Shown here piece after piece: positions 1 to 9,481 of a stretch of 64,000 bases of DNA (positions are counted from its first letter, which is position 1; each line of letters begins with the position of its first letter). The translations under genes were made by a program, and so were the position numbers. Source of the DNA: Asparagopsis taxiformis. Lineage: Eukaryota > Rhodophyta > Florideophyceae > Bonnemaisoniales > Bonnemaisoniaceae. Location of the stretch: assembly GCA_030407315.1 (NCBI GenBank), contig JALQPE010000165.1, positions 1-64,000 of the forward strand, read 5' to 3'. The notes beneath the pieces were generated by a model. That model was given only the letters and a program-made list of their open reading frames with translations, had not been told where the DNA came from and ran no database searches.

Positions 1-2
1 CG

Positions 3-370
3 TGCCTACGGCTATTCCAGTGGGCGTTTTATACAAGTCTACTGTAAGCTAGGGTTAGTTGGTTAGGAATAAATATCCAGTTAGTGACCAATCAGAAACC
101 CAATTACTGGCGCTCGCCTACCCGCGAGGGTCATTGCCAATAGGCTTACCATGTAATGTATGGCTGATCAGGCTAAGTTAAAATTTGCCCTTGTGGGGTC
201 TTGGCCGGGGCCGATAGGCCCGGGTGGGGTTATTTGTCAGCCATAGCTGGTCCTAAGTATAGGAAACACGCCAGTTGGCTGGTGCCTTCTGATTGGCACA
301 TCCCGTAAGTGGGTACCCAATAGGGGAAGCGACACGGCTCGATCAGCGAGGACCGCCAGGCGGTACGACA
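3..370 (-). repeat. 3' LTR of the Ty3 element
   Basis: This repeat matches 11800-12166 throughout and runs, on the plus strand, from TGCCTAC to ACGACA, giving canonical TG...CA ends. Compared by eye with the other copy it shows about three substitutions and seven single-base indels. Because the element is on the minus strand, this left copy is the downstream LTR. Bases 1-2 (CG) also precede the other LTR copy, so the exact boundary is uncertain by two bases. Confidence 0.9.
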
Positions 371-382
371 CGGCCCCCTCCT
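371..382 (-). other. Polypurine tract of the Ty3 element
   Basis: On the minus strand the bases immediately before the 3' LTR read AGGAGGGGGCCG. Such a purine run at this position primes plus-strand DNA synthesis in LTR retroelements. Its placement supports both the LTR boundary and the minus orientation. Confidence 0.7.
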
Positions 383-869
383 GAGAGATTTGTCGTCCCG
401 ACAAAATTTGATCAAATAAAATTACAATTTTTGGCTGTGGCCGTTGCATTGTGCAATTCAAAATTTTCCCGCGCGCGGCGCGTGCACACTAAATGTGTTG
501 TCCATCCGACTCTTCCCGAGTTCCGCCCGACCGTTTCCTATTGGAATCAATACCTGTTTCAGGTTCATCATCGCCCTAACGCAACACAGCGTATTCACCC
601 CTTCGGTGTCCAACTGCGTCCACGCATTCGCGTCCTTTCCATTATCCCTCAAAGGGTTTTTGCGTCCATCTGCTAAATAATTAGCCGCGTGATCGCACGA
701 GCGGTGCCAATTCGAGGCTTGCATTCGCCGTTTCGGCCCATTGCCTCGCGATCCCCCTTCCTGGGTTGAATAGCGCAGCTCCCTCCCGGAGACTTAAGCC
801 AATAGGCCACTTGTTCGTCCCGCTTCAGGGTTTTTATCAACGTCCGTCATCGCCTCTACTGGCTTTAGG
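383..869. other. Non-coding part of the Ty3 element, next to the 3' LTR
   Basis: I see no convincing ORF here. Short ORFs exist on both strands but have no recognisable motif. As it lies just upstream of the antisense coding block, it might contain that block's promoter; no TATA box is evident. Confidence 0.4.
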
Positions 870-1372
870 ATGACCCCTCGTGCTCCGATTCAATTCGAAT
901 CCTCTGAAGAGGAGGAGACAATATGGGTTCGCCCAACCGTCCTACCACACGCTCCAGCGTTCGCCGTCCCACGACGCGCCACCAGGCTTCCTCCTCCCGC
1001 ACCGGGGTTCCGCCTACACCGGCTAAGTCTTCGTCGACTTCAGCGCCACGCGCGTGCCGTCAGCCACCGCGGCTCAATCGCAAACGCGAACGCGTTCGAC
1101 TGCCGCCAAAGGCACGCGCTGATCCAGCGTCGCCTGCTGGCAAGGTTGTGAGTGCGCAAGCACGTTCCGAAGAGAAGGACGTCCCCCCTACCAGGGCAAG
1201 CGCACAAGAGCGCGACTCTGTTCCGGCTGAATCGCCTGCTTCCCCGAAGCCTTCCACCCCAGTGGCAAGTGTCAAACCGTCATCGGTTAATCCGCCGTCA
1301 CGCGAAGGTGAGTCATCGAAGGCCGCCGGCCCGTCCCAAGGGGAGCCATGCCGGCCGACACCGAGGAGGTGA
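870..1372 (+). pseudogene. Antisense ORF of the Ty3 element, N-terminal part
   Basis: Two plus-strand frames together read as one low-complexity N-terminus. An ATG at 870 opens an acidic stretch (S-S-E-E-E-E), and the frame opened by the ATG at 923 continues with a Pro/Ser/Arg/Lys-rich, disordered-looking region to a stop at 1372. The reading then appears to pass to the frame starting at 1348. The strand is opposite to gag-pol, and the position is between integrase and the 3' LTR. I do not recognise the product. The split into several frames suggests either decay or indel errors. Composition (GC-rich, few stops on this strand) supports real coding origin, but no domain confirms it. Confidence 0.45.
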
Positions 1373-2670
1373 TAGAAGTCGTCGCCGAGGGAGGCGCTAC
1401 GCCCAGGCCAACAAGGCAGCCGAACGTCAGGCCTTCGCCAAGTTCGCGTCCGATTACTTCTCGTCCTTCCGCCCCGGCGGCTCGTACCTCTTCTGGTCAT
1501 GACGCTTCAGCGAATCCCTATGAGGACTATGGTCGCCGCAACCAACAGATACTGGCGGACGCTCGAAAGCGTAGGGAAGAAGAATTGCGCCGCGAGGCTG
1601 CTCGAGCAGAAGCCGAGAAGGCTGCAGCCGAAAAGGCTAATGCTCAACCTGTCGAGAAGGTCATAGACCCATATGCTACTGGCAGAGTTACCCGAAGTGG
1701 GTCTGGTGCGGCTGCCGCCGATGCCTCTGTAGGCGTAAGACCGTCGGGCACCGCCTTGGTTGACCCTTACGCGGTTGCGTCTGCTCCAGCACCAGCTGTT
1801 CCGTCACACGACACTCCCCCTCGGGCACCTAAGCCGACTGCCAATTGGCGCTCCATGGGAGAATTCTACCCAGCCAATGCTGATGAACTGGTGGTATTCG
1901 ACTCGCAAGCCTTGCCTTTCAGGCGTGAGCTCGCCGCTCCTTGGGAACACTACCCGTTTGCGCGACTCCCTCGTAGGGACTTTACGGATCGCCCGAGAAG
2001 CGAGTTACGTCGCGATATGCTTCTCATGAGCTCCCTCCGGGGTCAAAACCATCAGGTTCAAAACGAATGTTGGTCGGCGTATGCCCGTCTCCCCTCGAGT
2101 CGCCCTATGCGTCACTTCCGTGTCCCCCATACGCTATGCAGCGACAGGACTTTCCTGCTCCATCCCGGAGATGCGCTTTACGTCGAACGTATGAATCGTC
2201 GCTTGTTCCAAGAAGGATCGTACCAAGGCTCCGTAGCGGATCTACCGATGGTTCGGTCACGCTGGTTTGCGTACCCTCCACGTCCCGATACGGGTAGCTA
2301 CGAGCATCATATGCGTTTGCACGCTAGGGTTACTTCCCGAAGGATGGGGCGTCAGGTGACGGCGAATGATTATCGCGTGTTCGCGCACCGTCATGGTAGC
2401 TCTGCTGAGCCGGCCACTAGGCCCATGAAGGTAGCTAGGGAAGCTTTGGACCCGCTATGGGATGATCCCACTTGGGAAGGCAAGTCATCTCCACCGATGT
2501 GTTTGCCCGTTGCCGACCCTCCGTCGCTGGTGTATTTCCACAATTCCGCTCTTCGCGACGCGCCCGAATGGCGAATGGACAGGTTCCGATCGTACCTCGA
2601 GTTGGAGAGGGATATCCTTATAGGGATCGAGTTGGCTCGTACCGCCGAGACGCGGGGCTTGTGCCGGTGA
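1348..2670 (+). CDS. Antisense ORF of the Ty3 element, central part (440 codons)
   Basis: This is the longest open frame of the antisense block. After a Pro/Thr/Arg-rich start comes a highly charged helix (about residues 70-105, rich in R, E, A and K, ending in A-E-K-A-A-A-E-K), likely coiled coil. A Pro/Ala linker follows, then a globular-looking region rich in Trp, Tyr, Phe, Arg and His (about residues 160-440). No known domain is recognised. Translation seems to continue in the frame of the next ORF from about 2640, near a GGGG run, so a single-base shift probably separates them. Antisense ORFs between integrase and the 3' LTR are known in some large plant Ty3 elements; homology to those is not implied. 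It could be an accessory protein unique to this element family. Confidence 0.55.
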   Translation: MPADTEEVIEVVAEGGATPRPTRQPNVRPSPSSRPITSRPSAPAARTSSGHDASANPYEDYGRRNQQILADARKRREEELRREAARAEAEKAAAEKANAQPVEKVIDPYATGRVTRSGSGAAAADASVGVRPSGTALVDPYAVASAPAPAVPSHDTPPRAPKPTANWRSMGEFYPANADELVVFDSQALPFRRELAAPWEHYPFARLPRRDFTDRPRSELRRDMLLMSSLRGQNHQVQNECWSAYARLPSSRPMRHFRVPHTLCSDRTFLLHPGDALYVERMNRRLFQEGSYQGSVADLPMVRSRWFAYPPRPDTGSYEHHMRLHARVTSRRMGRQVTANDYRVFAHRHGSSAEPATRPMKVAREALDPLWDDPTWEGKSSPPMCLPVADPPSLVYFHNSALRDAPEWRMDRFRSYLELERDILIGIELARTAETRGLCR

Positions 2671-3485
2671 TGGCGGAGGAACTCCTCAATAGGGTGAGCA
2701 GTACTTGGTACGATATCCCGAAGGTTCCGGTGTCGGACGTGGTCCCCTATAGTCGGGAGTTACCTGGTTCGGTAGTGCGTCGGTTGCTGAAGGTGGCCCT
2801 TGGGGGTGATGATTATCCGCAGGAATTGGTCAGTACCAACATCACGGGAGTGGCACCGGAGAAGGTGGTTATCTACAGGACTGTTGACTTGCCGGTGAGG
2901 GCGTTACGTATTAACGTGTTAAACCATCGAGATGGTACAGTCGCAGAGCTGCCGCCTTATCGCAGAGATGGTGAGTTCACCGAAGATGGGTATTACGGCG
3001 TGGAGCCTGACAGGTATTCCGACGGTCACCCCGACTCTTACAAATATCAGCCTGTTGGCGAGGCATTTGTGCCGCGTCCGTGGTGGACGGCCGCCGAGGC
3101 GGGAGGCCCAGCTGGGCGTTCGCCTTACGCAGGACGGAGCTTCGCTCCTGTTGCTTCCTTACCACCCAGTGGTGCTGATGACTTGTACGAAAGTCAGGTC
3201 CCGATGACCGTCGCGCCTACCGCGCCAACCCCTCAGCCTACAGCTGCCCCTTCATCCCAAGTGGGTCCCGCCATGGAGGCGCTTCTGACATCCGACCAAG
3301 GCTCTGAGCCATCCGTGAACGGTGATGATGTAGTCACGCGTCAGCCTCCTGCTGTTGATATCCTACGTGGGGAATTGTCGAGTCGCGAATTGCTATCGAT
3401 TCCGCATGTGCGGCGGTTGGCCGATGATCTCGGGATGGTACGGTGGCTTCCATTTTTGCCTCTGCCAATGGGCGTTACATCGTAA
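2640..3485 (+). CDS. Antisense ORF of the Ty3 element, third part
   Basis: The open frame extends upstream to 2472, but its first part overlaps the preceding ORF in another frame, so the meaningful segment probably starts near 2640. It encodes a region with valine-rich beta-like stretches and many Tyr/Arg/Asp residues, followed by a Pro/Ala/Thr-rich linker (about 3180-3270) and a short helix-forming tail. It ends at 3485, where the next frame has already opened at 3443. Continuity of composition across both junctions suggests one original protein broken by indels. Function unknown. Confidence 0.5.
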   Translation, partial: YRRDAGLVPVMAEELLNRVSSTWYDIPKVPVSDVVPYSRELPGSVVRRLLKVALGGDDYPQELVSTNITGVAPEKVVIYRTVDLPVRALRINVLNHRDGTVAELPPYRRDGEFTEDGYYGVEPDRYSDGHPDSYKYQPVGEAFVPRPWWTAAEAGGPAGRSPYAGRSFAPVASLPPSGADDLYESQVPMTVAPTAPTPQPTAAPSSQVGPAMEALLTSDQGSEPSVNGDDVVTRQPPAVDILRGELSSRELLSIPHVRRLADDLGMVRWLPFLPLPMGVTS

Positions 3486-3985
3486 GATCCGCGTTGGATG
3501 GACTCGCATTGTCGTGCATCACGTTAGCTGCTCGCTATAAGCAAGGACGCGAACAGCGTAACATCGCCCGAGAGCGTCGCCGCACAGCGGATAGGGAGGT
3601 TGAGGCCGCACGCCTGGAGGCAGCAGAATTGCGAACCCGGGTTGGGGAATTAGAAGGTGAGTTGGAGGACGCCAGGCGTCTACTGCAGCAAGCAGTTATT
3701 CCCGAAGAGGGTGGCGAGGAGGCCGTTCAGCCTGGTTACTCGCGTCGTCGCGCTAGGTCTCCCGATGAGGGTCTTCCCGAACGCAACGTGCGTACTCGTC
3801 TTCATTCCCCCGTGGGTGCTGCGGATGCTAGTAATCCTTTACTTGCGCGTCTTGATGCCCGGTTAGGGTCGCCTGAGTCGCCAGATGTTTCTCCGCCTCC
3901 CGCGTCCATCCCAGCAGTTGGGTTATCCGCCTCTGCGGTTGCGTCTTCGCATGGCCCTGTGCCTGCCCGTCGTCGGGGGTTCTAG
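3443..3985 (+). CDS. Antisense ORF of the Ty3 element, C-terminal coiled-coil part
   Basis: The 180-codon frame opens with a short hydrophobic segment. A strongly charged helix follows at about residues 35-85, with regular Arg/Glu and leucine spacing (R-N-I-A-R-E-R-R-R, L-R-T-R-V-G-E-L-E-G-E-L-E), a clear coiled-coil candidate. The tail is rich in Pro, Ser and Arg. Leucine-zipper-like helices often mediate oligomerisation, so a self-associating structural or nucleic-acid-binding role is possible, but this is inference. It is the last part of the antisense block; the plus strand after 3985 has no comparable frame. Confidence 0.5.
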   Translation: MASIFASANGRYIVRSALDGLALSCITLAARYKQGREQRNIARERRRTADREVEAARLEAAELRTRVGELEGELEDARRLLQQAVIPEEGGEEAVQPGYSRRRARSPDEGLPERNVRTRLHSPVGAADASNPLLARLDARLGSPESPDVSPPPASIPAVGLSASAVASSHGPVPARRRGF

Positions 3986-4442
3986 TGCAGTTCCGCAACG
4001 CGGTTTGCGTCGTAATCCTACCTTCGCAAGGGTTGCACCCCGCCATCCTCGTCCTTCGACGAATGTACGCGCTCCTGCCCCTACGGCACCGTCTGCCTCT
4101 CATCGGCCTCGGCCTTCTAGCCATTATCGTCGCTAAGGACTGGCAATTGCCTTTGGGAGAATAACCTCTAACGGTAGTTTGAACACGCTTTTGCGTTGCG
4201 CCATTGTTCATCAGGTAGTCCTGAGGCACCTCTGAGGTACATTAAAGATGCATCATCACGCTGACGTGCGGATTTGTTTGTTGAACCCTTTTTTGGTCAA
4301 TTTTTTCATTTCCTGAAATCTAAATTTCCACAGTGGCTCCGGTTGGCGGTGATAAAGTGCGCCCTTTTTGGCTTGACCCTCCGAGGTTTGGTAGCTCCAC
4401 CCAGTGGGTACCTTGTTAGGTTCTTATCCCTGTGGGGTTACT
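3986..4442. other. Ty3 internal region between chromodomain ORF and antisense block
   Basis: The 3' ends of the minus-strand pol region and the plus-strand antisense block face each other across this stretch. Short frames on both strands have no recognisable motif. It may hold converging transcription ends; nothing specific is seen. Confidence 0.35.
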
Positions 4443-4874
4443 CTACTTCTTCCCTCTCTTGGGTTTGCGCGTGCGCGCTCGGCGTGGTTGCCGGTCACCT
4501 TCGCGGTGTTGTCTTCGACGGAAGTACCTTGATGCCCATTCAGGGGGGACGTTCGCGCGTTGCGTCCATGTCGGCTTTCGGTAGCCATACCACTTCACCA
4601 GGAACCATTGTTCCCCGTCGTCGTCAGTGACGTAATCGATGAGATCATCGATGGGATATTCCTCCTCTGAGGTTGCGCGTTCGGCGTCGCTACTTCCCTC
4701 TGGGGTTTCCTTCGTCCCTTCAGGGAGAGCTACTCGTTCCGAGTTCGGCTGCGTGCCCTGTGGCGCTTTCTCTTGTTCCCCATTGGGGGTGGCTTCCAAA
4801 GACCTTACGGGGTTTGCCGTGGCTATCTTCTTCGCACTTGAGCGAGTGTGTCGACCCGGTTTGGGTTTTGCCAA
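4443..4874 (-). CDS. Chromodomain ORF of the Ty3 element
   Basis: The 143-residue product is basic at both ends and carries a chromodomain at about residues 72-120: a Y-P-I-D-D-L-I-D-Y strand, an acidic turn, then W-F-L-V-K-W-Y-G-Y and a Trp-containing helix. These are the aromatic-cage and strand residues typical of chromodomains that bind methylated histone H3 tails. In chromovirus-type Ty3 elements this domain ends the integrase and steers integration to heterochromatin. Here it is in a frame separate from integrase, about 430 bases downstream of the integrase stop. That is either a genuine separate ORF or the result of indels. The C-terminal tail is Arg/Lys-rich. Confidence 0.82.
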   Translation of the reverse strand: MAKPKPGRHTRSSAKKIATANPVRSLEATPNGEQEKAPQGTQPNSERVALPEGTKETPEGSSDAERATSEEEYPIDDLIDYVTDDDGEQWFLVKWYGYRKPTWTQRANVPPEWASRYFRRRQHREGDRQPRRARTRKPKRGKK

Positions 4875-5301
4875 ATGGGCGGGTGCTTGACTTGCTTGGT
4901 TCGCTATGCGAAGTTCGGCTCCCGATGGAGGGTTCGCGTCCCGTTGAGGGAAAGTCGGCGTTTGTACGCGTGCTTTGATGGGCGTCGCCTGGTCGCGTTT
5001 GCGTTGGTCAAATACCTTGGGGCTGAGTCTGTGGCGTCGGTGCCTGCCATACTTTGGCGAGTTGCTCGCTTGTGCGACGGGAGAGCCCTGTCAGGGTTGA
5101 CGTATTGGTCTTGGTCTGCATTGGCAGAGTTGTCGTGGCGTCTTTGTTGACTTCTTCGCAATTGTGTGCGATTGCGGTTGGTAGTTACCGGCTGTGTGGG
5201 TGAACGACTTGGGTCGTGTGCGTCGTTCCCAATTGTGGGTGAGTTACCGAAGGGTGAAAGACTACAAGGTTGATCCCGAGAGGGAGTTGCAAAATTTTTG
5301 C

Positions 5302-6888
5302 TTACGCGCCAGCGTCGGGGGCCCCCTCCTGAAGGGTGGTTTGTCCCAAACCACTACCTTCAGGTGTTATCCTAATTGTAGGTTGTCGTGGAGACGATAG
5401 TTGATCCCTGAAGGGGTATTCCTGATTAGGAGTTGGCGGAGGTGATTCGCTTTGTGCGTTCTGTTGGCCGTCGCCCGTCGGTTGGCGTGATTGTGTATTT
5501 GGCGCGAGGGCGTCTGCACCTGATGGTGACGCTTGTGCGTTAGCGGCATGTTGCCTAGGTGGCAAGGTTGGTTCCTCGGTTGGTCGCGGAGCGAGTGCAA
5601 CTCTATCGAGACTAACCTTTTCGGTGATACCATCGCGGTCGATGTAAACCGTTCGCCGTCCGGCACGGATAACCCTATAGGGACCTTGAGCTATTGGAGT
5701 TAGCTTGTTCCGTTCACGGACTTCTGGATTATCCAGATAAACGTAATCATCGGTAGTGATGAGTCGTTTAGACTTCCGGATTGACCGGTCGAAGTTACGC
5801 TTGTAGCGTGCTTGCGCGCTGTGAAGGCGTTTACCTGCCATATCAATGGTATCCGTAATACGGCGTAAGAAGTCTTGCTTCGTGAACGCGTCTGGCGTTG
5901 CCCTCCTTTTCACCGAATGGTGTGTCGCATATGGCGGTGGAGGTCGGCTTAGGATTAGGTCGAAGGGTGTAGTTCCCGTTGTGCGATGCACGTGCGTGTT
6001 GTACGCATAGGTTAACGCTGATGCGTAGACATCCCAGTCGTCCTGGTTATCATTGACGTAATTACGTAGCATGCTCAATAGAGTACGGTTATACCGTTCG
6101 ACTTGCCCATTTGTCTGGGGATGGTAAGCCGTCGTGAAGACGTTCTTCGTTCCTAACTGGAGGCAGACAGCCTGGAAGAACTTCGACGCAAATTGCGGAC
6201 CGTTATCGGATAGTAATGTCCGTGGAGGACCATACTTAAACACCCAATGTGTACAAAAGGCTACTGCCACATGGTAAGCCGTAATGCTTCGCAGCGGAAC
6301 CACCTGGGTTAGCTTGGTAAAGCGACACGAAATCACCAGTAGGTGCACGTTACCTTTCTTGGTACGAGGTAGAGGACCGAGGAGGTCAATTGCAACGTCA
6401 TCCAATGGTGTGGTAGCTGGGAACAGCTGGAGGGTACTCGCATGTTTGCGCAACCGTAATCGGTTTCTCGCACACGCTGAACAGCGTTCAACCGTTCCGG
6501 TTATGTCCGCAGCCATTGCAGGCCAATAGTACGATAGGCGCATCGTGTCGTACATGCGGTTCTGACCAGGATGTCCTGCCAATATGCCGTGGTGGCACAT
6601 CGTCAATAGACGTTGCCGTAAGGCTTTAGGTACTATGATTTGGGATGACCCATCCAGTCTGGACTTCCTACAAAGGACACCGTCTTCATCTTCGAAGAAG
6701 AGAGAGTCAGACTTCTGCGAGGCCAGGGCCTGTTGACAGAAGTCGTCTGTTCGTTGCTCTTCGAGCCACTCTTGGAGAGTTATCGGGCAGTAGTTTTCCG
6801 TTTGCGGATGAGTTGTTAAGACGGGGGTACCGTTGCGATTGGGTGTTCCATTTGCGTGGCTCTTGCTAGAGAAAGGTCGTAGAACCAA
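5302..6888 (-). CDS. Ty3 integrase
   Basis: The 528-codon frame contains the full integrase core. The zinc-binding HHCC region is at about residues 97-145 (C-H-H-G...G-H-P-G...C-S-A-C). The catalytic DDE triad is seen as V-A-I-D-L-L-G-P, L-L-S-D-N-G-P-Q-F and Q-V-E-R-Y-N-R. A C-terminal GPF/GPY-like segment (G-P-Y-R-V-I-R-A) precedes a Pro/Gln-rich tail. It integrates element cDNA into host chromosomes. The frame differs from both the RNase H and RT frames upstream, so the pol polyprotein is interrupted. The nominal first codon is not an ATG; translation was presumably as part of Gag-Pol. Confidence 0.9.
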   Translation of the reverse strand: MVLRPFSSKSHANGTPNRNGTPVLTTHPQTENYCPITLQEWLEEQRTDDFCQQALASQKSDSLFFEDEDGVLCRKSRLDGSSQIIVPKALRQRLLTMCHHGILAGHPGQNRMYDTMRLSYYWPAMAADITGTVERCSACARNRLRLRKHASTLQLFPATTPLDDVAIDLLGPLPRTKKGNVHLLVISCRFTKLTQVVPLRSITAYHVAVAFCTHWVFKYGPPRTLLSDNGPQFASKFFQAVCLQLGTKNVFTTAYHPQTNGQVERYNRTLLSMLRNYVNDNQDDWDVYASALTYAYNTHVHRTTGTTPFDLILSRPPPPYATHHSVKRRATPDAFTKQDFLRRITDTIDMAGKRLHSAQARYKRNFDRSIRKSKRLITTDDYVYLDNPEVRERNKLTPIAQGPYRVIRAGRRTVYIDRDGITEKVSLDRVALAPRPTEEPTLPPRQHAANAQASPSGADALAPNTQSRQPTGDGQQNAQSESPPPTPNQEYPFRDQLSSPRQPTIRITPEGSGLGQTTLQEGAPDAGA

Positions 6889-7210
6889 ACATCAGTGTCA
6901 TCATCAAGGATGTTTCACCTTGCGGTGCGTGCGTGGCCAACAGAGTTGGTATTTCATCGTCAATAGTGACGGGCGTCTCGCCGTTAGTTTCAACACGCGA
7001 AAGGGCGTCTGGTAGTTGGTGAACCCGACCGGGTCGGTAGACTATTTGATAGTCAAATTCCGCAAGTCGGAGGCGCCAGCGGCATAGTCTCCCTGAAGGG
7101 TCATTGATATTCATAAGCCAACGCAGTGCGTTATGGTCCGTCCGGACTACAAACTTTGTTTGCTCCAAGTATGGACGTAGGATAGTGACAGCCCATACGA
7201 CGGCTAACAT
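6866..7210 (-). pseudogene. Ty3 RNase H, frame-shifted fragment
   Basis: This frame encodes the later part of the Ty3 RNase H domain: L-A-V-V-W-A-V, then V-V-R-T-D-H-N-A-L, R-W-R-L-R-L-A-E-F and P-D-A-L-S-R. The start of the domain (Y-S-R-T-L-type strand) is in the RT frame upstream, and the bases joining them read as a third frame (T-E-R-E-C). At least two small indels therefore lie between about 7200 and 7250. The end also runs out of frame relative to integrase. A functional pol polyprotein cannot be read straight through here. Confidence 0.85.
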
Positions 7211-8384
7211 TCACGCTCCGTAGGGGAGTAACCCTTTCAGGTTTAGTCAAGGTCCGCGACCAATAGCCAATTGGCTTGAGATCGTTCTCTTCCCCTTGCT
7301 GCTGAAGCAGAGCGCATCCTATTTGGTATGCGGAAGCGTCCGTGTCTACGGTGTAGGGTTGACCCAACTTGGGTAGAGCCAGTATCGGCGGCTTGGTCAT
7401 GACCTCCTTGAGAGCGTTGAACGCGCGGCGTTGGTCCTCGGTAGGAGGTTCTTTCCCGAATTTAGGGAGGCTGTCTTTGGTCAGCATTTCGTTCAAGGGG
7501 TGCGCAATTGCGGCATACCCTTTGATGAATCGTCGAAAGACGCCACAGCTTCCGAGGAAGGATCGCATTTGCGTAGGCGTTTGCGGAAAGATCGCGTCAG
7601 CGATAGCCGAAGTGGCGTTCTGTGCAACAGCTAGCTTTCCTGGCATCACGACATGTCCCAGGTAATCAACCTTCTTTTCGAAGAAATGACACTTTGTCAA
7701 CTTCAGGGTGACACCTGCTTCCCGTAGGAGGGAGAGTACTTGGTCCACATGGTGGAGATGTTCGGCCTCGTCCCGAGAGAATACGATCACATCGTCTAAG
7801 TAAATCAGACAGGTCTGCCAGCGAACGCTGCTAAGAATAATGTCGATGGCACGCTGAAACGTTGCCGGAGCATTCTTCAAGCCAAAAGGCAAACGCTTGA
7901 AGCGATATGTCCCCAAGTGGGAGGTGAATGCCGTTTTGTCACGGTCGTCCTGTGCAACAGGGATCTGCCAATAGCCAGAATTACAATCCAATATGGTGAA
8001 TACTTGAGCATCTCCGAGGGAGTCAATGCAATCATCCATTCGTGGAAGGGGGTACACATCATTGACAGTGATGTCGTTAAGACCCCTATAGTCGACGCAA
8101 AAGCGTAATTTACCATCCTTCTTCGGGACAAGAACCACTGGGCTAGCCCATTCGGAGGTCGACGGTTCGATCACTCCTTTTTCCAGCATGCTGCCAGCAT
8201 AACCAGTGGTTATTTCCTTACGGGCAATCTCTCGACGAGCGGGTCCCATCCGGTAGGGTTGTTGCCGTCTAGGCTTGCTCCCTTCGACTATGTCGATTCG
8301 GTGTTCCGTAGCGCGGATGTCCCCTAGGGATCCATCCCACATAGACTCGTGTCGAGATAGCATGCTAAGGATGCGTTCCCTCAA
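7131..8384 (-). CDS. Ty3 reverse transcriptase
   Basis: The 417-codon frame covers a complete Ty3-type RT. Visible blocks are V-L-V-P-K-K-D-G-K-L-R-F-C-V-D-Y-R, F-T-I-L-D-C-N-S-G-Y-W-Q-I, R-L-P-F-G-L-K-N-A-P-A-T-F and the catalytic L-I-Y-L-D-D-V-I-V-F, followed by the connection domain and the first RNase H strand (D-T-D-A-S). The enzyme copies element RNA to cDNA in virus-like particles. The frame starts at a non-ATG codon overlapping the protease stop; a dinucleotide change in a TCTCTC run upstream explains the shift between protease and RT. The last residues are out-of-frame sequence past the RNase H break. Confidence 0.92.
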   Translation of the reverse strand: MRERILSMLSRHESMWDGSLGDIRATEHRIDIVEGSKPRRQQPYRMGPARREIARKEITTGYAGSMLEKGVIEPSTSEWASPVVLVPKKDGKLRFCVDYRGLNDITVNDVYPLPRMDDCIDSLGDAQVFTILDCNSGYWQIPVAQDDRDKTAFTSHLGTYRFKRLPFGLKNAPATFQRAIDIILSSVRWQTCLIYLDDVIVFSRDEAEHLHHVDQVLSLLREAGVTLKLTKCHFFEKKVDYLGHVVMPGKLAVAQNATSAIADAIFPQTPTQMRSFLGSCGVFRRFIKGYAAIAHPLNEMLTKDSLPKFGKEPPTEDQRRAFNALKEVMTKPPILALPKLGQPYTVDTDASAYQIGCALLQQQGEENDLKPIGYWSRTLTKPERVTPLRSVNVSRRMGCHYPTSILGANKVCSPDGP

Positions 8385-9481
8385 CGGGATTTGATCAAGG
8401 TGGTCCAGAGAGACTTCAAGTCAAGAAGTTCTTGCTTCCAGCTTGATGGTTGGGTGGCTTCGGCCTCTTGCTCCTGATGGAGAGTAGTCACCATAGTGGA
8501 GGCCTCTTGGGAGGAAGGGGTAGAATGGCTGAGAGCCATGGGGCGCATTGGCTGTTCGGGTGCCCGAAGGGCATAGCCTATAATTGTCCCTTTAGGGAGG
8601 TACTTGTCGGATGTACCGAAGTTAGTTAAAATAGTCAGGAATTCCTGTCGCGGGATGACTTCCGCAACCCCATTCGGGATAGAGACACGATGTCGGTGAA
8701 GGATCCGATCTCTCGGAGAGAGTATACTCAAGCCGCCACCGGCGCATACAACAGTAGTTGTTACTTGACTCCGCGGAGGAACATTCACACTTTGTGACAA
8801 TCGAATGCCATGAGGCTGGCGGTCTAAGTTAATCCCATTAGAGGGTCGCGAGGCATCCACGTAGCACGAAAGGGTGGGGGATGTTTTACGCGTAGGCGAC
8901 ATCACTAGGATAGCTATCGACCCGCCGTCGTGAATATCAATTCGTTGGGCCCGGCACCTAATTGCGTCTACGTGAGTGTTCATTGCCCCAGTTCCCAAGA
9001 TGAGGGGTACGGCCAACTTAGGCGCGACGAAGAATTCTTCCTCAAAGGACTTGTGGCCTAACTGTAATGACAGTGTTATCTTGCCTTTTATCCGAAGAGG
9101 ATTGCCGTTAGCATCGGCCAGTTGCGGAACTTTCCCCGTAGGGACTTGGAATTGTTCCCAATTGTGGGGTAGGCTCCTTTCCTGGATGACCGATGGTCCG
9201 GACCCGGTGTCCATCACCATACGCATGGGCGTGAGAATTGACGGATCGAGTCCGATGGAACCCATTACTACGTAATGGGCGGCCTTAAGCAGGCATGAGG
9301 CTTTCGGCCTTGAGGTTCGAGTCCCTGTGGGGGAACCCGAAGGGGTTGGTGTCTGGGAAAGACTTTGGTCCCTAGAGGGAGTTGCAGCCTTGTCCTGCGG
9401 AGGTGGTTGTGGTGAGATGTCCACCGAGTAGCGTAATCGCTCCACCTCCTGACGGGAGTGCGACACCTCACTCCCCGTCAT
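8381..9481 (-). CDS. Ty3 protease region of pol
   Basis: The 366-codon frame contains a retropepsin active-site motif, M-V-M-D-T-G-S-G-P-S-V-I (about residues 87-98), followed by a beta-rich body and a second hydrophobic segment (V-P-L-I-L-G-T-G-A). This protease cleaves Gag-Pol. The first 75 residues are a Pro/Ser-rich linker. Its ATG overlaps the previous stop in the arrangement TAATG on the minus strand, so protease-pol could be translated by termination-reinitiation. It ends out of frame with RT because of an apparent 2-nt slip in a CT repeat. Confidence 0.85.
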   Translation of the reverse strand: MTGSEVSHSRQEVERLRYSVDISPQPPPQDKAATPSRDQSLSQTPTPSGSPTGTRTSRPKASCLLKAAHYVVMGSIGLDPSILTPMRMVMDTGSGPSVIQERSLPHNWEQFQVPTGKVPQLADANGNPLRIKGKITLSLQLGHKSFEEEFFVAPKLAVPLILGTGAMNTHVDAIRCRAQRIDIHDGGSIAILVMSPTRKTSPTLSCYVDASRPSNGINLDRQPHGIRLSQSVNVPPRSQVTTTVVCAGGGLSILSPRDRILHRHRVSIPNGVAEVIPRQEFLTILTNFGTSDKYLPKGTIIGYALRAPEQPMRPMALSHSTPSSQEASTMVTTLHQEQEAEATQPSSWKQELLDLKSLWTTLIKSR

